From Romeriopsis navalis LEGE 11480 (lineage in GTDB: Bacteria; Cyanobacteriota; Cyanobacteriia; Leptolyngbyales; Leptolyngbyaceae): DNA of 48,911 bases. The notes below the pieces were generated by a model. It was not told the DNA's origin, ran no database searches, and was given only the letters and a program-made list of their open reading frames with translations. Where the stretch lies: contig NZ_JADEXQ010000042.1 of NCBI RefSeq assembly GCF_015207035.1, positions 1 to 48,911 of the forward strand, in the 5' to 3' direction. The translations under genes and the position numbers were made by a program. Of the stretch, positions 7,634-17,816 are shown in pieces. Position 1 is the first letter of the stretch. Each line of letters begins with the position of its first letter.

Positions 7634-9418
7634 CTATGGCTGCTGATTTAGCGCCGAGCGCCGCACAAAGCCCGCCCCAATGCCCCGCGCCGGATCACGG
7701 AGTTGTACATCATCCGGAATATTGTAAGCACAGGGAATCGCCACCGCCCAACAGCGATCGAGATCATCGGATTGGTAAACCCCAGCATTTTCGATCGAGA
7801 TCGCTAAATCCCCACTTTGCGGCGACGCGTAGGCGATCGTATTGGTCACTTTTTGAGTCATCGCACTCTGCATCATCGGCGGCGGCACAATCGCATTTGC
7901 CCCCTGATACAGGATCAAGCTCATGGCCAAGACGATCGTCGATAATCCGGTGATCGACAAATAGATGCCCCGTGGGGTGCAACTGGGCCATCGACCGACC
8001 AGGATCTTAAGATAACGTTGCAGCACGCGTTGCTCATGCCCCAACCAAGTCACCGACAAAGCAAACAGGATCAGCATGTAGGGAAATAAGAATCGCGTAA
8101 AAATTGACGTCAGAAACAGGAAGCCCAGGCCCACCAGCCCCAACAACACGACCCAAAACTCCCCCGGTAGCTGCCGCCGCGCCACCGTCCGCAACGCTTG
8201 CAACAGCAACGCCAAACCGGCCAATACCGCCAGCCCAACCAGGAAAAACGTGACAAAATCCCGGGGCGTTTTGACCAATTGGGTTACGGCCCAGAGCCAA
8301 GGATTTGCCCCGGCCGGTGGGGTGCCCAACCAACTCGTCCAATCGTGTGTACTGGCGGCGATCGCGTGGGCCTGTTGCCGGGTTGGGGCCCAGGGCCGAT
8401 CAACGCACAATACCGCCGAAGGATATAACGGACAACCCGAAGTCCGGATACTCGCGAGCACATTCGGCCCCATCAGCACACCGCTTAAACCAGCTCCCAA
8501 CAGCAACCGCGACCAAGCCAGACGATGACTCAACAGCAAAAACAATCCCCCGACTAGCACCGTCGGAATCGCGGTCAGCTTAATCGACACAGCCCCTAAC
8601 GCCAACGCGAAGGGTAAGACGCTCATCCGGTCTGCCCGCGCACTATAGGGCGGTTCAAATTGGCAAATCACCAACATCAGCCAAGCGATCGTGCCCACTA
8701 GCAGCAGCACCGGAAAATCCGGCGAGGGCGACACCATAATTTGCGAAAACGGCGAGACAAACAAACTCGTGAGCAGCGCCACAGTCGCAAAGATCAACAT
8801 AAACCAATCACTCATCTGCGCCTGTCGGCGCACCACACGATGGCCCACAATCAACCCATGCAAGACCATAATCAATGCCGCAAATCCATTCCCCACGGCA
8901 CTGGTATAGCCCGCATATGCGGGTCGACTCAAGGGCGACACAAACGCAAACCAACTCGAAGTGAAGCCCAAATTACTGAAGATCAGCGCCAAGCCATGGA
9001 CGCTGCCATACTGGGACAGCCAGCGAATCACACTCGCATGATAGTAACCCGCATCATGCCAGGTCACGGCCCGACTCATCACCGCCGCGACCAATACCAC
9101 TGCACTAATCCCTAGCCCCACTTGCCGGCGGCTCAACTGCTGCCAAAGCTGCCGCCAAGCCTGACGGTTCGCGGGGAAGCGCCAAGCCAAATCCATTAGC
9201 ACCAACATGACAATGACGCCTAACCAAGGCGTTAACGGCCACTGCAAAGACAAACCTAAAGCCGTCACAGCGAACAGGATTATGCCCAACCACAGCGCCA
9301 AAATAAATCGATCGCCCAGCCGCCACAAATTGATGTCTGATAAACCGTTGAGCAGGCCAATCCCGACGATCGGGCACACCAGCAACAACACCAACCAAAC
9401 ACCGATAAAGTAAATCAT
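7634..9418 (-). CDS. LIC_10190-like polytopic membrane protein (possible GT-C glycosyltransferase)
   Basis: The 594-residue protein has about twelve transmembrane segments, beginning immediately at the N-terminus (MIYFIGVWLVLLLVC). The motif HDAGYYHASVIRWLSQYG in the first large loop resembles the substrate-site loop of LIC_10190-type membrane proteins and GT-C fold enzymes, where an acidic residue serves the polyprenyl-linked sugar donor. The C-terminal 70 residues form a small soluble domain with several Cys. It lies at the edge of the polysaccharide island on the same strand as the flavoprotein and GT2 genes, which supports a role in sugar transfer to a lipid or exported glycan. The precise reaction cannot be read from the sequence. 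Confidence 0.72.
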   Translation of the reverse strand: MIYFIGVWLVLLLVCPIVGIGLLNGLSDINLWRLGDRFILALWLGIILFAVTALGLSLQWPLTPWLGVIVMLVLMDLAWRFPANRQAWRQLWQQLSRRQVGLGISAVVLVAAVMSRAVTWHDAGYYHASVIRWLSQYGSVHGLALIFSNLGFTSSWFAFVSPLSRPAYAGYTSAVGNGFAALIMVLHGLIVGHRVVRRQAQMSDWFMLIFATVALLTSLFVSPFSQIMVSPSPDFPVLLLVGTIAWLMLVICQFEPPYSARADRMSVLPFALALGAVSIKLTAIPTVLVGGLFLLLSHRLAWSRLLLGAGLSGVLMGPNVLASIRTSGCPLYPSAVLCVDRPWAPTRQQAHAIAASTHDWTSWLGTPPAGANPWLWAVTQLVKTPRDFVTFFLVGLAVLAGLALLLQALRTVARRQLPGEFWVVLLGLVGLGFLFLTSIFTRFLFPYMLILFALSVTWLGHEQRVLQRYLKILVGRWPSCTPRGIYLSITGLSTIVLAMSLILYQGANAIVPPPMMQSAMTQKVTNTIAYASPQSGDLAISIENAGVYQSDDLDRCWAVAIPCAYNIPDDVQLRDPARGIGAGFVRRSALNQQP

Positions 9419-9559
9419 AAAAGCTGCTTCAGCCGTTCACACAAGTCACCAAGTGACCACCACGTTCAACAAAACGCATCCGAAGATGGTGGTAATCCAA
9501 TGGTTGATTCGCCAACCCTGCGACTTAAATTTATCCCATTTCAGTGATTTATCCTGCTT

Positions 9560-11023
9560 CTAGCTAGCTTTCGCCGCCAGTTGCGGCTGACGTGATTGCG
9601 GACGTTGCCATTCTTCTTTAGTGAACTGCTCATGGTACGAACGCTCCACATTGACTGACCAGAGATCTTGATGCTGATCACCAAGCAGATTGCGGGCCGC
9701 GAGCACACCGGTCAACATTGAATGATCCTGGTTGTTATAGCGGTGCATACCATTACGCCCGGTGGTTTGCAGATTTTCAAAGGTTTCGAGGAAATCCTGA
9801 ATCACCTTGAGATGGATCTGATAATCACGATCGTAAACCGGATAGGCTTTCGGTTGGCGAATCACACAGCCATCTTCGACTAACTCTGTCGGCGCAAGGC
9901 CCAAGATCCCGATCTCCTTCGCAGCGAGATCCAACAGCTCCGTATCGGTTAAATTCCAAAGCGCATCATCTTCATCACAGAAATACTCCATCCCCAGACA
10001 AGTCTTGCTCGGATCCGGAACCATCTCGGGACTCCAGTTCTTGAAATTCTGAATCCGCCCCACCGTCACATCGGCACTATGGACATAAATCCAGTTATCG
10101 GGGAACAGTTCGGCTTGGTCGATGATGATCGGCACAATGATAAAAGCCCGATAGCTCAGCGCATTCACGGCCGCCATCACCGATTCCGGGGGCGGGGGAT
10201 CCATCGACTTCAACAACGCCGTCACCGGCATACTTGAAATCACCTGTTCCACCGGCATTTCCTGCACTGCACCGGCATGTCGCGTCAGCACATGGGTCAC
10301 CCGCTTGCCGTCACGTCGAATTTTCACCACGGGCGAATTCATCTGGACCGGACAATCCTGCGCGTTCAGCTTGTCCTGAAACCGCTCCCACATCATGCCG
10401 GGACCTAAACGGGGATAGTCGAATTCTTTAATCAGCGTCTTGGTGTTATTCACCTTAAACAACGCATTCAAAACCGCAGTGCGCAGGGACAATCCCTTAA
10501 TCCGCTGAGCGGCCCAATCCGCCCCAATCTTGTCGCACTCAATCCCCCAAACCTTCTCCGTATAGGTTTTGAAGAACGTCCGAAACAGACGCCGCCCAAA
10601 CCGATTCGTCACCCATTCTTCGAGGGTTTCTTCATGCTTATAGGGAAAGAATTTAATCTTGGTATAGCTGAGCATAATCTTGATGCTCTCCGCCATGCCA
10701 AGCTGCTTCAGCGCGTTCTTCGGCTCCAGGGGATAGCTAAAAAATCGGCCATCGTAGTAGATCCGTGAGAGGCGAGGCACCTTGATAAAATCATCCCCCA
10801 AGACTTCCTGCCAAAGTTGCTGCACGACTTTGACCTTGGTGAAAAATCGGTGCCCCCCAATGTCAAAGCGATAGCCTTTATAGACTTCAGTGCGAGCGAT
10901 CCCACCGACTTGATTACCCGCTTCGAGGGTAATGGAAGGATGACCGTGCTTCGCCAATTCATAGGCCGCAGTCAGTCCGGCTGGGCCAGCGCCAATCACG
11001 ACGGTTGAGGGATAGATGCTCAT
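9560..11023 (-). CDS. FAD-dependent oxidoreductase, UDP-galactopyranose mutase/protoporphyrinogen-oxidase-like
   Basis: The N-terminus carries a dinucleotide-binding Rossmann motif (VVIGAGPAGLTAAYELA, near residues 7-23), then an acidic residue (TLEAGNQVGG) and GGHRFFTK, which is common to the UDP-galactopyranose-mutase-like and amine-oxidase-like flavoproteins found in polysaccharide clusters. It has about 487 residues from ATG 11023. A longer start at 11059 adds a tail without clear function. Enzymes of this kind isomerise sugar nucleotides or oxidise glycan-lipid intermediates. A GT2 gene lies just upstream on the same strand. The fold assignment is strong; the substrate is unknown. Confidence 0.82.
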   Translation of the reverse strand: MSIYPSTVVIGAGPAGLTAAYELAKHGHPSITLEAGNQVGGIARTEVYKGYRFDIGGHRFFTKVKVVQQLWQEVLGDDFIKVPRLSRIYYDGRFFSYPLEPKNALKQLGMAESIKIMLSYTKIKFFPYKHEETLEEWVTNRFGRRLFRTFFKTYTEKVWGIECDKIGADWAAQRIKGLSLRTAVLNALFKVNNTKTLIKEFDYPRLGPGMMWERFQDKLNAQDCPVQMNSPVVKIRRDGKRVTHVLTRHAGAVQEMPVEQVISSMPVTALLKSMDPPPPESVMAAVNALSYRAFIIVPIIIDQAELFPDNWIYVHSADVTVGRIQNFKNWSPEMVPDPSKTCLGMEYFCDEDDALWNLTDTELLDLAAKEIGILGLAPTELVEDGCVIRQPKAYPVYDRDYQIHLKVIQDFLETFENLQTTGRNGMHRYNNQDHSMLTGVLAARNLLGDQHQDLWSVNVERSYHEQFTKEEWQRPQSRQPQLAAKAS

Positions 11024-11145
11024 GAAATCTCGGGTTAGGGTTAAGCGCGCTACAGGCAAAATGCACTGTAATCAGGACATAGACGGAATGAAAATTTGCG
11101 GATCAATCACACAAGGCAAAATGCACCGCCGTCAGGGACAGCAGA

Positions 11146-12249
11146 TTAACGTTTAGCCGCCGTTGCCACTAAACGGGAGCGCGCCAGGGGTGGGGTGGCG
11201 GCCAGCGGCGGATCGACCGGCGGAATCCGGTGACGATTCAGCCAATAGGATGCCGTCCCCAAGACAAAAGCCAGCCCACTGTAGGCATAGTACAACCAAT
11301 GCCAGGCGACCGTTTGAGCTGCAAATCGCAGCCCTCGCTTCTGATGAAAAAACTGATACACCGCACTATTGAGCACCAACAAAGTCGCGGCACAGAACAC
11401 CGCCACCAAGCTCATGGGCTGCCAAACTAGCACCAGTCCTAAGCTCAGCATCAGACCATAAACTGACACCACACTCAAGCGACTACTCGCATCTAAATTC
11501 AAGTCATTCACAAAGGTCCGATCGCGCCACAGCAGCTCGGTCCAAGGAATCGCGCGATAAAAGAAATCGGCTTTCAACAGGGAGCGAACCGTCCAGCGCT
11601 TCAAATGCTTGACTTGAATATGCTTGCAGAGGGCGATCCGATGACCATACCGACGCAGCCGATAACCCAGTTCAATATCCTCAATGCAGGGATAACGATA
11701 GGCCACATTAAACCCACCCACGGCCAAGAACACATCGCGCCGGATCACACCACAAGCGCCCCAGAAGGTTGAAGCCTCAATCCGGCCCTGCTGATGCGTG
11801 TAGTGATGCAACAGGTTGCGATACTGGGACAAAAAGTTGATGGAACCCGGCGCATCATCGTAGGAACCAATCAACGCCACTAGACCGTCATCCTCCGGCT
11901 GATCAAAGACCGCAGCGATCGCGCCGATTGTTTCCGGGTGAATCGCCACATCCGCATCGACAAAAAATAATAACTCTCCCCGCGCCGCAGCCGCCCCAAC
12001 GTTGCGGGCATGGGCCGGACCATAATTTCGCGGCAATTGAATCACCGTCGCCCCAAAATCCGTGGCGGCAGCTACCGAAGCGGGATCATGGCCATCGACC
12101 ACCACCACCACTTCCACCGCCGCCGGCGCATACTGAGCTAAGGACTTCAAGCAGACTTGAAAGGCACGGCCACCGTTAAAAACTGGAATAATCACCGATA
12201 ACGATCGATGCAATGAATTCGAATGAGATCGCGAACTTGTTCGACGCAT
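11146..12249 (-). CDS. Family 2 glycosyltransferase with C-terminal membrane helices
   Basis: A GT-A fold GT2 domain begins near residue 16 (LSVIIPVFNGG). It has the nucleotide-sugar metal motif LFFVDADVAI and the later catalytic-type acidic pair CIEDIELGYRL. About 100 C-terminal residues are hydrophobic (two or three membrane segments), so the enzyme is probably anchored to the inner face of the plasma membrane. The product is about 367 residues from ATG 12249; a GTG three codons upstream is possible. It shares strand and direction with the flavoprotein gene downstream and is divergent from the next GT2 gene. Confidence 0.88.
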   Translation of the reverse strand: MRRTSSRSHSNSLHRSLSVIIPVFNGGRAFQVCLKSLAQYAPAAVEVVVVVDGHDPASVAAATDFGATVIQLPRNYGPAHARNVGAAAARGELLFFVDADVAIHPETIGAIAAVFDQPEDDGLVALIGSYDDAPGSINFLSQYRNLLHHYTHQQGRIEASTFWGACGVIRRDVFLAVGGFNVAYRYPCIEDIELGYRLRRYGHRIALCKHIQVKHLKRWTVRSLLKADFFYRAIPWTELLWRDRTFVNDLNLDASSRLSVVSVYGLMLSLGLVLVWQPMSLVAVFCAATLLVLNSAVYQFFHQKRGLRFAAQTVAWHWLYYAYSGLAFVLGTASYWLNRHRIPPVDPPLAATPPLARSRLVATAAKR

Positions 12250-12844
12250 TACAGTCACACAAGAATAAAAATTTTAGGCATTTCCCCATTAATTCAGGAA
12301 AATTACGGCGGCGGGCATTGCTCCACCTATCCCCAACTCAGCCAACTGATGAACATGGCACGGTCAGGAACTGCACCGTGTTTTCACATAAGTGACGATC
12401 AAGCAAGTTTGTCAAAATCAACAAGCAACCATATCGCCAAATCACCCATAAGACGCTGCCAACATCAAACTTTTGAATCGTTCAAAGCGAGCTAAACGCC
12501 AATGTCTGATTGGGCTTCCTGCTATGGTATGAGAGGTTTCAGTGAATGCCTAGTGATCCAGAATCGACTTCATCGAGTCTTCATTCCATGGTTCCGGAAC
12601 ACCGGCTTACTACAGCGAAAGTGTAAAGTTAAGTTTAACAATTCAGCCGATATCGTCCATTTTGGGCCAGTCACCGTCATTCCCGTGACCGTATTATCCC
12701 TGGCAAGCAAAATAATTGGGCGATGAATTGTAAGTGGCCACTCGACTTGGCTGTATAAACTTTTGACGAAGCCGTCAACGGAATCTTGTTAGTCAGAAGC
12801 CGGAATTTTGAGTATGTTGAAAACGCGCATCAGTATATTTTTAA
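12250..12844. other. Divergent intergenic region in the glycan island
   Basis: Nearly 600 bp separate two divergent glycosyltransferase genes. The small open frames here (for example 12502-12726) lack a ribosome site and recognisable residues, so I do not call them. A short inverted repeat (GTCAC...GTGAC near 12670-12688) and the AT-rich stretch TATATTTTTAAATG just before 12845 are the only notable signals. The region presumably holds the promoters of both arms of the island. Confidence 0.45.
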
Positions 12845-13909
12845 ATGTCCTTTAAGTCTGCCGCAGCGCTCTCCCTTGTCGATCGATTGCCCCAAGTCTC
12901 CGTCATTGTACCGGTGTACAACGCGGAGTCGTTTTTAGCGGCCACGATTCACAGTATTTTGCAGCAGACCTACAAGGACTTCGAAATCATTGCCGTGGAT
13001 GATGGCTCTACCGATCGTTCCGCCGCCATCTTGACGGACTTGGCTCAAACGGATTCACGTCTACGTGTGATTCAGCAACCCCACCAAGGGGTGGCGATCG
13101 CCCGCAACACCGCGATCGCGGCCGCCCGTGGCACCTTGGTTGCCCCAATTGATGCCGATGACCTATGGCATCCCGAATTTTTAGCGGCACATATTCACCG
13201 CCACAATCAAACCCCACGGATTACCGTCAGCTACTGCTGGTCCCTGGATATCGATCATCAGAACCAATGGTCCGGAGGGTTTCAGGCCGCTCCGATCCAG
13301 GGGTGGGTGCATAACACGATGCTCTGCCACTACTTTCTCGGCAATGGCAGCTGTAGTCTGATCAAGCGCTCGGCGCTGCTGGCAATCGATGGCTATCGCA
13401 GTCAGTTTGCCCCCTACAGCCTTGCCCCACCGGGGATGGGCCAAGCCGTTTGCGAGGATTGGGATTTATATCTCCGCTTAGCTGAACAGTATCAATTTGG
13501 CGTGGTATCTCAGTTTTTAGTGGGCTATCGCAAACATCCCCTCAGTGCCTCCCAACAAGTTCAACGGATGGCGTACTGGCATGAACAACTGCTCACCGAT
13601 CGACAGCAGCGATTACCGGCCATTCGGCCTTGGGTATTCCATCTTTCAGACCGGAGCTTTCGCAGCTATCTAAAGCAACAAGCGCAGCCGAGTCTCCCTG
13701 GCAAAGGCCCACCCCAAAAATTCCCCACCGCTTTACCCGCAACGGCTTGGGGTCGCATCCAGTGCAAACTGCTGATCAGTCAGATCCTGCATCAGCTGAT
13801 TCAAACATTTGGTCAAAATCGCAGTCACTGCCCACCCATGCCACCACCCTCATCCACAGCGCAATCGCGCCAGTCGGATGCCCCCCCATCGACACTCACC
13901 CGCCACTAA
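12845..13909 (+). CDS. Family 2 glycosyltransferase
   Basis: The 354-residue product is a soluble GT2 enzyme. VSVIVPVYNAESFL opens the GT-A domain, IIAVDDGSTDRS is the nucleotide-binding segment, and PIDADDLWHPEFL holds the metal-binding DAD. A downstream CEDWDLYLRLAE supplies the catalytic acidic residue. The final 45 residues are Pro/Ser/Thr-rich and probably disordered. It opens a plus-strand run of seven glycan genes; the next gene starts 34 bp after its stop. Confidence 0.9.
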   Translation: MSFKSAAALSLVDRLPQVSVIVPVYNAESFLAATIHSILQQTYKDFEIIAVDDGSTDRSAAILTDLAQTDSRLRVIQQPHQGVAIARNTAIAAARGTLVAPIDADDLWHPEFLAAHIHRHNQTPRITVSYCWSLDIDHQNQWSGGFQAAPIQGWVHNTMLCHYFLGNGSCSLIKRSALLAIDGYRSQFAPYSLAPPGMGQAVCEDWDLYLRLAEQYQFGVVSQFLVGYRKHPLSASQQVQRMAYWHEQLLTDRQQRLPAIRPWVFHLSDRSFRSYLKQQAQPSLPGKGPPQKFPTALPATAWGRIQCKLLISQILHQLIQTFGQNRSHCPPMPPPSSTAQSRQSDAPPSTLTRH

Positions 13910-13943
13910 AACTTGCCACGGATACCTTCAGGAGCGCTCCACC

Positions 13944-14999
13944 ATGCCACGGCCCATCAAAATTCGTGACATCGCGGCCCTCCGGCAGACAATCCCGGCG
14001 GATCTCACCCCGAAATATCCCCCGCTCCCCCAGCAGATTGCCGTCTCGATCATTGTGCCGACCTTCGATCGGCCAGAAACCCTGCGCCGTTGTCTGATCG
14101 CCCTCACCCGGCAACAGTCCGCGCGGGCGCGCCAACTGCTCGTTATCGACAACCATCCCCAGTCCGAACTGACCCCACCGATCGTTGCGGCATTTCCCGG
14201 CGTTGAACTCGTCTGCGAACCCCAAGCGGGCAGCGCCCGCGCCCGCAATACCGGCATTCGGGCCTGCCACCACGACATCGTGGTGATGGTCGATGATGAT
14301 GTCGTCGTGCCCGAAACTTGGCTCGAGCAACTCTTATCCCCACTTAGCCAACCGCATGTCAGTGCCGTTACCGGCCAGGTGATGCCCTTGGCAGTCAACA
14401 CCTACGCCCAGCAGCTCTTTGAAGTCTTTGGCGGCTTAGGCCGAGGCTGGCAACGGCGCGAAGTCGATCGCGCCTGGGCTGATACCCATCGGTTCACGGC
14501 GGTCCCCAGCTGGGAGTTCGGGGCCACGGTCAATGCCGCATTTCGGCGGGAAATTTTCGACAACCGGGCGATTGGTTGGTTTCACGAAGCCTTAGGCGGG
14601 GGGGTTCCAGCAAAAGGCGGTGAAGACACATATTTTTTATATAAAGTCCTACAAGGTGGGGGTACGATCGTTTACGAACCAACGGCTTGGCTCTGGCATG
14701 AGCATCGGGCGGAATTCGCGGCCTTTGCCCGCCAGGTCACGGGATATCGTCAGGGGCACATTGCACACCATTTAACTGCACTGGTGGAAGAAGGTGACTG
14801 GCGCACCATACCCCAGCTGCTATTGTGGTTGAATTTGTACGATGGCTGGCGGATTCAGGCCCGCCTCCGACGCCAAATCGACTACCCATTAGGTTTGATT
14901 TTGCGCGAGATCTGGGGCAACTTCACCGGCGTCTGGTGTTGGTGGAAATCGCGGCGCATTTGGCACAAACGCCAACAACGCGCGGCGGCTGGCCTTTAG
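13944..14999 (+). CDS. Family 2 glycosyltransferase (GT2 paralogue)
   Basis: Starting at ATG 13944, which has AGGAG nine bases upstream, the product is 351 residues. It contains a GT2 core (VSIIVPTFDRPETLRR, then IVVMVDDDVVVPETWLEQ with a D-D-D metal site) and GGGVPAKGGEDTYFLYKVLQ, the acceptor-side GGED motif. This domain closely matches the C-terminal half of the next gene's double-domain protein, so the two arose by duplication. A longer frame from 13809 overlaps the previous gene and lacks a ribosome site. Confidence 0.9.
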   Translation: MPRPIKIRDIAALRQTIPADLTPKYPPLPQQIAVSIIVPTFDRPETLRRCLIALTRQQSARARQLLVIDNHPQSELTPPIVAAFPGVELVCEPQAGSARARNTGIRACHHDIVVMVDDDVVVPETWLEQLLSPLSQPHVSAVTGQVMPLAVNTYAQQLFEVFGGLGRGWQRREVDRAWADTHRFTAVPSWEFGATVNAAFRREIFDNRAIGWFHEALGGGVPAKGGEDTYFLYKVLQGGGTIVYEPTAWLWHEHRAEFAAFARQVTGYRQGHIAHHLTALVEEGDWRTIPQLLLWLNLYDGWRIQARLRRQIDYPLGLILREIWGNFTGVWCWWKSRRIWHKRQQRAAAGL

Positions 15000-15118
15000 C
15001 AACAGATCAAACACCGACTTCAAATCGCCTCACGGGGTGCTGATATTGCTGAATTTTTATAGTTGCTTTGACCGGCAGTTGACTTAAACCAATTTTCTAC
15101 CCTTAACGTCCTATCCCC

Positions 15119-17731
15119 ATGAACGGTCTGATTAAACTCATTGAGATTGAACTAAGCCAGCCACTGCCGGAAGTCACGGCGCTGGAGGGATATGGTCAAC
15201 TCAAAGCCCTAGTCAAGTTCCGCCAACGGCCCCTCGGCTGGGTTGAGCTACCCATTAGTGGGGGAGGCTGTCAGCGGGCGACGATCGCCCAACGGGTTTT
15301 GCCTTACTACACTCGCCTATTTGAGCAGGAATTGGTGCAGGACTATCTGCTGCAATCCGGGGAGAAAACCTGGGCCTTAGCGGATTTACTCGCCACCGCA
15401 CCGGAGCCAATCGCCCCCAACCACCCATTAACCGTGGCCTATTGCCTCTGCGATCGCCACGATGTCGATTACACCCAACAGCTCCAAGCGATCGCCAAGC
15501 TGGACTATCCCAACCTCGAAGTCTTCGTCGTCGAAGCATTGCCCAGCGATGCCCAAGTCCAACAACTGGTAGAACAGCAGTTCCCCGAGTTCCGCTATTT
15601 CAGCACGCCGGAATGGGGCCTGAATGCCGCCCGCAATTTGGCGATCGACCAAGCCCAAGGTGAATTTATTGCGTTCTTGGATCACCAGGCCAGTCCGGCC
15701 CCGGAATGGGCCAGCATGATCGTCAAGACCCTGAGCCAACAGCCTCACGTCGCCGCCGTCACTGGACTTGTAATTCCGCAGGCGATTAACGATCGACAGC
15801 AATCCTATATCGCCTCGCACCATGCCTTAGAGCGGGGCTTTGAGCCACGTTACTACCACTGGCATGACATGCCGCACTGGAGCGATCTCGGCACGAGTCA
15901 AATTGGCAGCGGGGCGAATCTCGCCTGTCGTCGGACTTTATTTGAGCAAATTGGTCAGTTTGACCCAGCGCTGGATATTCCGGGGAAAACTGCTGGTGGA
16001 GGCGATTTTGAACTGTTTATTCGCGCGTTGATGCAGGACCAAACCTTACTTTACGAACCCAGCATCATCGCTTACTGGCATCTGCCCACGACCGAGGCCG
16101 GCATCCTCAAACAGTGTCAGCAACGCCTGCAGGGGTTTTATAGTGCAACCCAAAGCAGCCGCCATCGCTATCCCCATTTAGGCAGACAATTTCTATACCT
16201 CAATATTTGGCGCGGGGTGCTCGTCTTGATGCGCTTGGTCCGCACCTATGGCATCCCCCGATCGTGGTCATGGACCGAGCTGAAAGCCACACTGACTAGC
16301 AGCGGCAATTATGCCGCTGGCTTAACCCAAGTAGCGGCCCTTGCCCCCAATCCACAAGCCAGTCAACTCCGGCCGATCACCAAACATATGGCGGTCCGGA
16401 CAATCGATTTGGCCGCGCCGATCCCTGACATCACAGACATTACCGACTACAGAAGCCTCCGGGTATTCATCCAACAAAACGGTCATATGCGGGGCAAAGT
16501 CGATCTGCACCACCAGGGTGAGCCGGTGAACCGTCAGCGGCTGGCCCGGGCGATCGCCGAGCAAAAATTATGGCAATTGCTCGCCCAACCCTTCGCGGGC
16601 AATGAAGCCCGCGCCCAGGCCGAAGTTGAACGCGAATTGCAACAGTTCTGGCTACCGCCAATCAGCCAGCCGACGACGACGGCAACACCAACCACCATCC
16701 CCATTCCACATCACATCAGCATTATCATTCCGACCTGTGATCGACCGGACGACTTAATCAGCTGCTTGACCCATTTACGCCAACAGCAAAGCGATCGACA
16801 CATTGAGATTATCGTGGCGGATAATCGACCCCAATCCGGCATCTCAGCCAACATCGTCGCCCAGTTTCCTGGGGTCCGCTATATTGCCGAACCGCGGGCG
16901 GGCAGTTCTTACGCCCGCAATACTGCGATTACGGCCAGCACCGGCGAAATCATTGTCATGGTTGATGATGATGTCGTAGTCCCTCCGGATTGGCTCGAAA
17001 AACTCCTCGCCCCACTGGCCCGTCCCGATGTCGCAGTGGTCATGGGCAACCTCTTACCCTTTGAACTCGAAACCCCCGCACAATGGGTTTTTGAAGATCT
17101 CAAAGGTGGGCTAACCCAAGGCTGGAAACCGATCGAAGCCAACCGCGCTTGGCTCGATTCCTATGAACATTCACCGCCCACTTGGAACCTAGGCGTTTCC
17201 GCCAACGCCGCATTTCGAGCCAGCTTGTTTGCGGCCGACGCAGTCGGCTTGATGGAAGAAGTACTCGGGGCCGGGACACCCTGCCGGGGGGGTGAAGAAA
17301 ATCACCTGGTGTATAAGGTATTGCGGGCCGGACACACCTTGATTTACGATCCCCAAGCCTACGCTTGGCACCGTCACCGCAAAACCATGCAAGCCCTATG
17401 CAAACAATGGCACGGCTATATGCGCAGTGCCACCTGCTATCACTTAATTTTGTGGCGGCAGGAACAGGATATGCGGGCCAAACGCCAACTCTTTTCGGTG
17501 CTCCCCCAAGGAATATGGGGTTATGTTTGCGATCGGATCAAAGGCAAACACCACGTCCCCTGGATGATCGTCGGCAACGAGATATCCGGGTATTTCGCCG
17601 GATTCTGGGGCTATTATCAAAGTGTGCAACGGGTCAAACGACTGGGTCGCAGTGCGCCCTACATCCCGGTTCAGCAACGCTCAACCCAGATTGAACCGAC
17701 CCCAACGGTAGCCGCTTTGCCCCCACGCTAG
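15119..17731 (+). CDS. Two-domain family 2 glycosyltransferase
   Basis: The 870-residue protein carries two GT2 modules. The first spans about residues 100-390: a weaker N-terminal strand (LTVAYCLCDRHDVDY), then EFIAFLDHQASPAPEW in the DxD position and a later GGGDFELFIRAL. The second spans about 530-800 (ISIIIPTCDRPDDLIS, IIVMVDDDVVVPPDWLEK, CRGGEENHLVYKVL). In the first module the usual DxD is LDHQ, so its metal site is altered and it may be structural or specialised. The second module is the closer match to the upstream gene product. Such tandem enzymes often build disaccharide repeats or add two sugars in succession. No ribosome site is evident before ATG 15119. Confidence 0.88.
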   Translation: MNGLIKLIEIELSQPLPEVTALEGYGQLKALVKFRQRPLGWVELPISGGGCQRATIAQRVLPYYTRLFEQELVQDYLLQSGEKTWALADLLATAPEPIAPNHPLTVAYCLCDRHDVDYTQQLQAIAKLDYPNLEVFVVEALPSDAQVQQLVEQQFPEFRYFSTPEWGLNAARNLAIDQAQGEFIAFLDHQASPAPEWASMIVKTLSQQPHVAAVTGLVIPQAINDRQQSYIASHHALERGFEPRYYHWHDMPHWSDLGTSQIGSGANLACRRTLFEQIGQFDPALDIPGKTAGGGDFELFIRALMQDQTLLYEPSIIAYWHLPTTEAGILKQCQQRLQGFYSATQSSRHRYPHLGRQFLYLNIWRGVLVLMRLVRTYGIPRSWSWTELKATLTSSGNYAAGLTQVAALAPNPQASQLRPITKHMAVRTIDLAAPIPDITDITDYRSLRVFIQQNGHMRGKVDLHHQGEPVNRQRLARAIAEQKLWQLLAQPFAGNEARAQAEVERELQQFWLPPISQPTTTATPTTIPIPHHISIIIPTCDRPDDLISCLTHLRQQQSDRHIEIIVADNRPQSGISANIVAQFPGVRYIAEPRAGSSYARNTAITASTGEIIVMVDDDVVVPPDWLEKLLAPLARPDVAVVMGNLLPFELETPAQWVFEDLKGGLTQGWKPIEANRAWLDSYEHSPPTWNLGVSANAAFRASLFAADAVGLMEEVLGAGTPCRGGEENHLVYKVLRAGHTLIYDPQAYAWHRHRKTMQALCKQWHGYMRSATCYHLILWRQEQDMRAKRQLFSVLPQGIWGYVCDRIKGKHHVPWMIVGNEISGYFAGFWGYYQSVQRVKRLGRSAPYIPVQQRSTQIEPTPTVAALPPR

Positions 17732-17816
17732 ACGCCCAATTACCCCGCATTTGCATCCCCCGCTCAGTTTTTCATTCCCATTTGATCAACGCTACACTCG
17801 CGAACTGAATCAAGTT

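Noticed and set aside
12502-12726. Plus-strand frame of 74 residues in the divergent gap
   Set aside because: No ribosome site, no motif and no coding-like composition; more likely promoter DNA.
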